This document shows, piece after piece, positions 61,965 through 64,000 of a stretch of DNA of 64,000 nucleotides; the stretch's first letter is position 1; every line of letters starts with the position of its first letter. Position numbers and translations under genes: made by a program. The notes under the pieces were generated by a model, which saw nothing but the letters and a program-made list of their open reading frames with translations, had not been told where the DNA came from and made no database searches. The DNA is from Opisthorchis felineus (lineage: Eukaryota; Platyhelminthes; Trematoda; Opisthorchiida; Opisthorchiidae): NCBI GenBank assembly GCA_004794785.1, contig SJOL01006800.1, positions 415,914 to 479,913 of the forward strand, in the 5' to 3' direction.

Positions 61965-62639
61965 ATCCCTGCAGTGTAACCTTTATGTTGGGCAGGTCAC
62001 TAGAATTCCTTACCTGTGGGGAATTCTCATGACAATTTGCGTATTTTAACCCCTACAGCTTGAAAACATGAGTGGCGCTAAAAAACGGTGGCAATCAAAA
62101 TTGCCGACCCAAGCGCATTTAGTTCAGACCTGCTTTTACCTACAACAGTCGCTGAGGCACCACTCGCAGGACGAATCAAACGAATAAAATATTCTACGGT
62201 CGCGGCGTATCAAATTATGCCCTGCTTCTGCAGACGGCGTTGCAGTCTGCAACACCCGCTTGTCACAGATAGTAGCCAGTAGTGTAAACTTGTATATTCA
62301 ATCCTCACAGATCACACAGCCAGACCTATAGAAAACGTCGTTGCAGACGGTTAGACGCAAAAAGACAACGCTCGGGTGGTCGTTTTCGCAAACAGCCATG
62401 GGGTCGGTAAAACGCATAAAATTCATTGTGCCCTGTAAATCGCACACAGAATGGTTTAAGTGGCGGAACAGATCACGCAGTACATGCATGCATCATCAGT
62501 CACAGCAATCACGTTTTTCACCCGAGCCCAGTCTAGAGTCCTAATCGTGAACCAATAACACCACAGGAGGCAGAAAAAGACTTTATCTCCATCATTGTCT
62601 AGGTGCCTATTTCGAGCATGCACTTACCAACCGCTGGAT

Positions 62640-62999
62640 GCAAATTTTTTGCGTAATTAATAATAATAATAATACTGTTTATTCCCAGCTTGTGTGTGGC
62701 ATGCCGTCAGGCATGACCATAATGTTACAGTTCGAATAAAAGCATAACTGGCGGGGACTGCAGGGACAGGGGGTCTTAAGAAAAGGGATAGCTTCATAAG
62801 CAGGGGTATTATCCGATGTAGGCATAGTCATCACAAAACCGATATTCAGGTGGACATCCGGATGAATTCGACGCTTGCAAGAATGGTAAATGGAATCAGC
62901 ACATGAGTCGAAAGACATAACCATACAACCGCCCGTGGATAGTAGCCGTCTAATCGGCGTTTGCCTGCGTGCAACTACACACAAATGATAGCCTTCCAA
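62640..62999 (-). other. Possible retroelement 3' end
   Basis: A 106-codon minus ORF (62,999-62,679, ending 'VMPDGMPHTSWE') is followed on its strand by AATAAA and a TATTAT repeat at 62,656-62,678. An ORF end, polyadenylation-like signal and tandem tail suggest a non-LTR element terminus, but no RT motif is visible. Confidence 0.3.
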
Positions 63000-63411
63000 A
63001 CAGCGACCAAGTTTTTCAGCTAAGTCGCCGCAGGGGAGTCATGGGTCTTAAACTCACACTGAACCGTGGAAGGAATAACGACCGGTGAGGATATTAAACA
63101 TTTTCCTTGTCTTGTAGCTCAATAAAGGTGCAGCTAATTCCACAGAACAATAAAATAAGAGATGAAACTCACGTGGTTGTGCTGCTGCACATTCGGAATA
63201 TCAAGGAACACCCAAAAATAATGAGTTTTATAAAATGCGTTGTCGCTACGTAGGAAATTCCTAGTAGGCCATTAGCGTTCATTTTGGAAAATGTGGGGAT
63301 CTTGAACACGGCTGCGGGAAGAGTGGACCATTCGGAAGCGCATACTGCAGCAATACGATCGAGATGACCAAAAGAACAACAGCGGAATGTTTAGTTGTGG
63401 TTATCCTATTA

Positions 63412-63488
63412 GTGGCACTCCCAAGAGGCTTGTTTGCCAAGATTCAGGGTGCAGTCCTCTGCAAAAACGGGCCTCTTGGGAGTGCCAC
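63412..63488 (+). repeat. Perfect 18-bp inverted repeat (pre-miRNA-like hairpin)
   Basis: Left arm 63412-63429 (gtggcactcccaagaggc) and right arm 63471-63488 are perfect reverse complements. If transcribed from the plus strand, two G-U and four Watson-Crick pairs extend the stem inward to 24 bp with a 29-nt loop (63436-63464). Size and shape fit a microRNA precursor; a mobile element's terminal repeat is the alternative. No transcript evidence is available. Confidence 0.85.
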
Positions 63489-64000
63489 CACTTGTCGCTG
63501 ACCAAAGTCGTTCAGCAGAAAGCTTGGACTCAAAATCTATTCGCAATAACCAGGTACAGGGCGGGACAACTGCCATCCCTGCTGGATTCGGTTATTATCA
63601 ACGGGACACTGTCGACCAAGTGTTAAATAAAGATCCACTGGGGCATAGTGACTAGTGTGTGCTGCAATTTGATTTCGTCTGCCACTGGGTCAGAAGTGTG
63701 GAACCACAGGCGTGAATTCGGAACTTCTGCTGTGCAGACTTCCAAGAAGTGAGTAATTTCCTCGAGCAGTCAAAACCAGTACCAGCTTCATAGGAGGAGT
63801 TACACAAAATAATTGTCCAGACAATTCACGAGTCCGACGTTATATTCGTCCAAAAAACAGCGGATGGCGGAATGGACAAAGAGCCACCCAAGAGGGTTCG
63901 GAATCTCCTGAAAAGTAGGTCTCAACTGTTTTTCCAAAAGACAACTACAGGTGGCACAGAAGACAAGCTGGTTTTCGTAAAATGCGGAAGCGCTGTAAAT
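63489..64000. other. No recognised gene at window end
   Basis: Short ORFs only; nothing can be assigned. Confidence 0.35.

Overview
This is nuclear DNA of a flatworm, most likely a digenean trematode. Genes are broken into many exons, introns are loaded with retrotransposon debris, several introns are only 35-43 nt long (a known flatworm trait, strongest at gene 5' ends), and the repeats are RTE-like LINEs, Ty3/gypsy elements, a Penelope-like element with a GIY-YIG domain, and tRNA-derived SINEs. The species cannot be fixed from the sequence alone. There is nothing bacterial here: short ORFs that look prokaryotic are single exons of one mitochondrial enzyme gene.

Two host genes can be rebuilt exon by exon, both on the minus strand. 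(1) 6,232-7,153 is a compact XRCC4-like gene (non-homologous end joining): 5 exons, 253 residues, four introns of 37, 38, 42 and 43 nt. (2) 13,246-37,264 is the complete coding region of succinyl-CoA:3-ketoacid CoA transferase (SCOT/OXCT): 11 exons, about 512 residues, starting with a mitochondrial presequence and ending in PMQQI-stop. Its first two introns are 35-41 nt and the other eight are 1.0-5.7 kb. No functional link between the two genes is seen; they are simply neighbours.

Layout. 1-6.2 kb: no gene recognised, one dispersed repeat. 6.2-7.2 kb: XRCC4-like gene. 9.5-11.6 kb: broken plus-strand RTE copy, followed by an old SINE. 13.2-37.3 kb: SCOT, whose introns hold SINEs (18.0, 31.3 kb), two head-to-head RTE copies forming a roughly 650-bp inverted repeat (21.1 and 23.1 kb), a Penelope-like fragment (30.1 kb), an RTE fragment (29.5 kb) and an RTE 3' half ending beside an exon 4 splice donor (33.8-34.7 kb). 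37.65-38.92 kb: broken Ty3/gypsy pol followed by a polypurine tract and a probable LTR start, about 400 bp upstream of SCOT. 39.3-43.2 kb: RTE piece, 70-bp tandem repeat, SINE, second gypsy pol (minus). 43.24-47.0 kb: an almost complete RTE-like LINE with one nonsense codon and a few frameshifts near its 3' end. 47.2-55 kb: further RTE copies, SINE mosaics and fragments. 55-64 kb: mostly unrecognised, with an 18-bp perfect inverted repeat (pre-miRNA-like hairpin) at 63.4 kb.

All coordinates, splice sites and motifs were read by hand from the sequence. Family assignments rest on remembered motifs and residue patterns, not on a database search.
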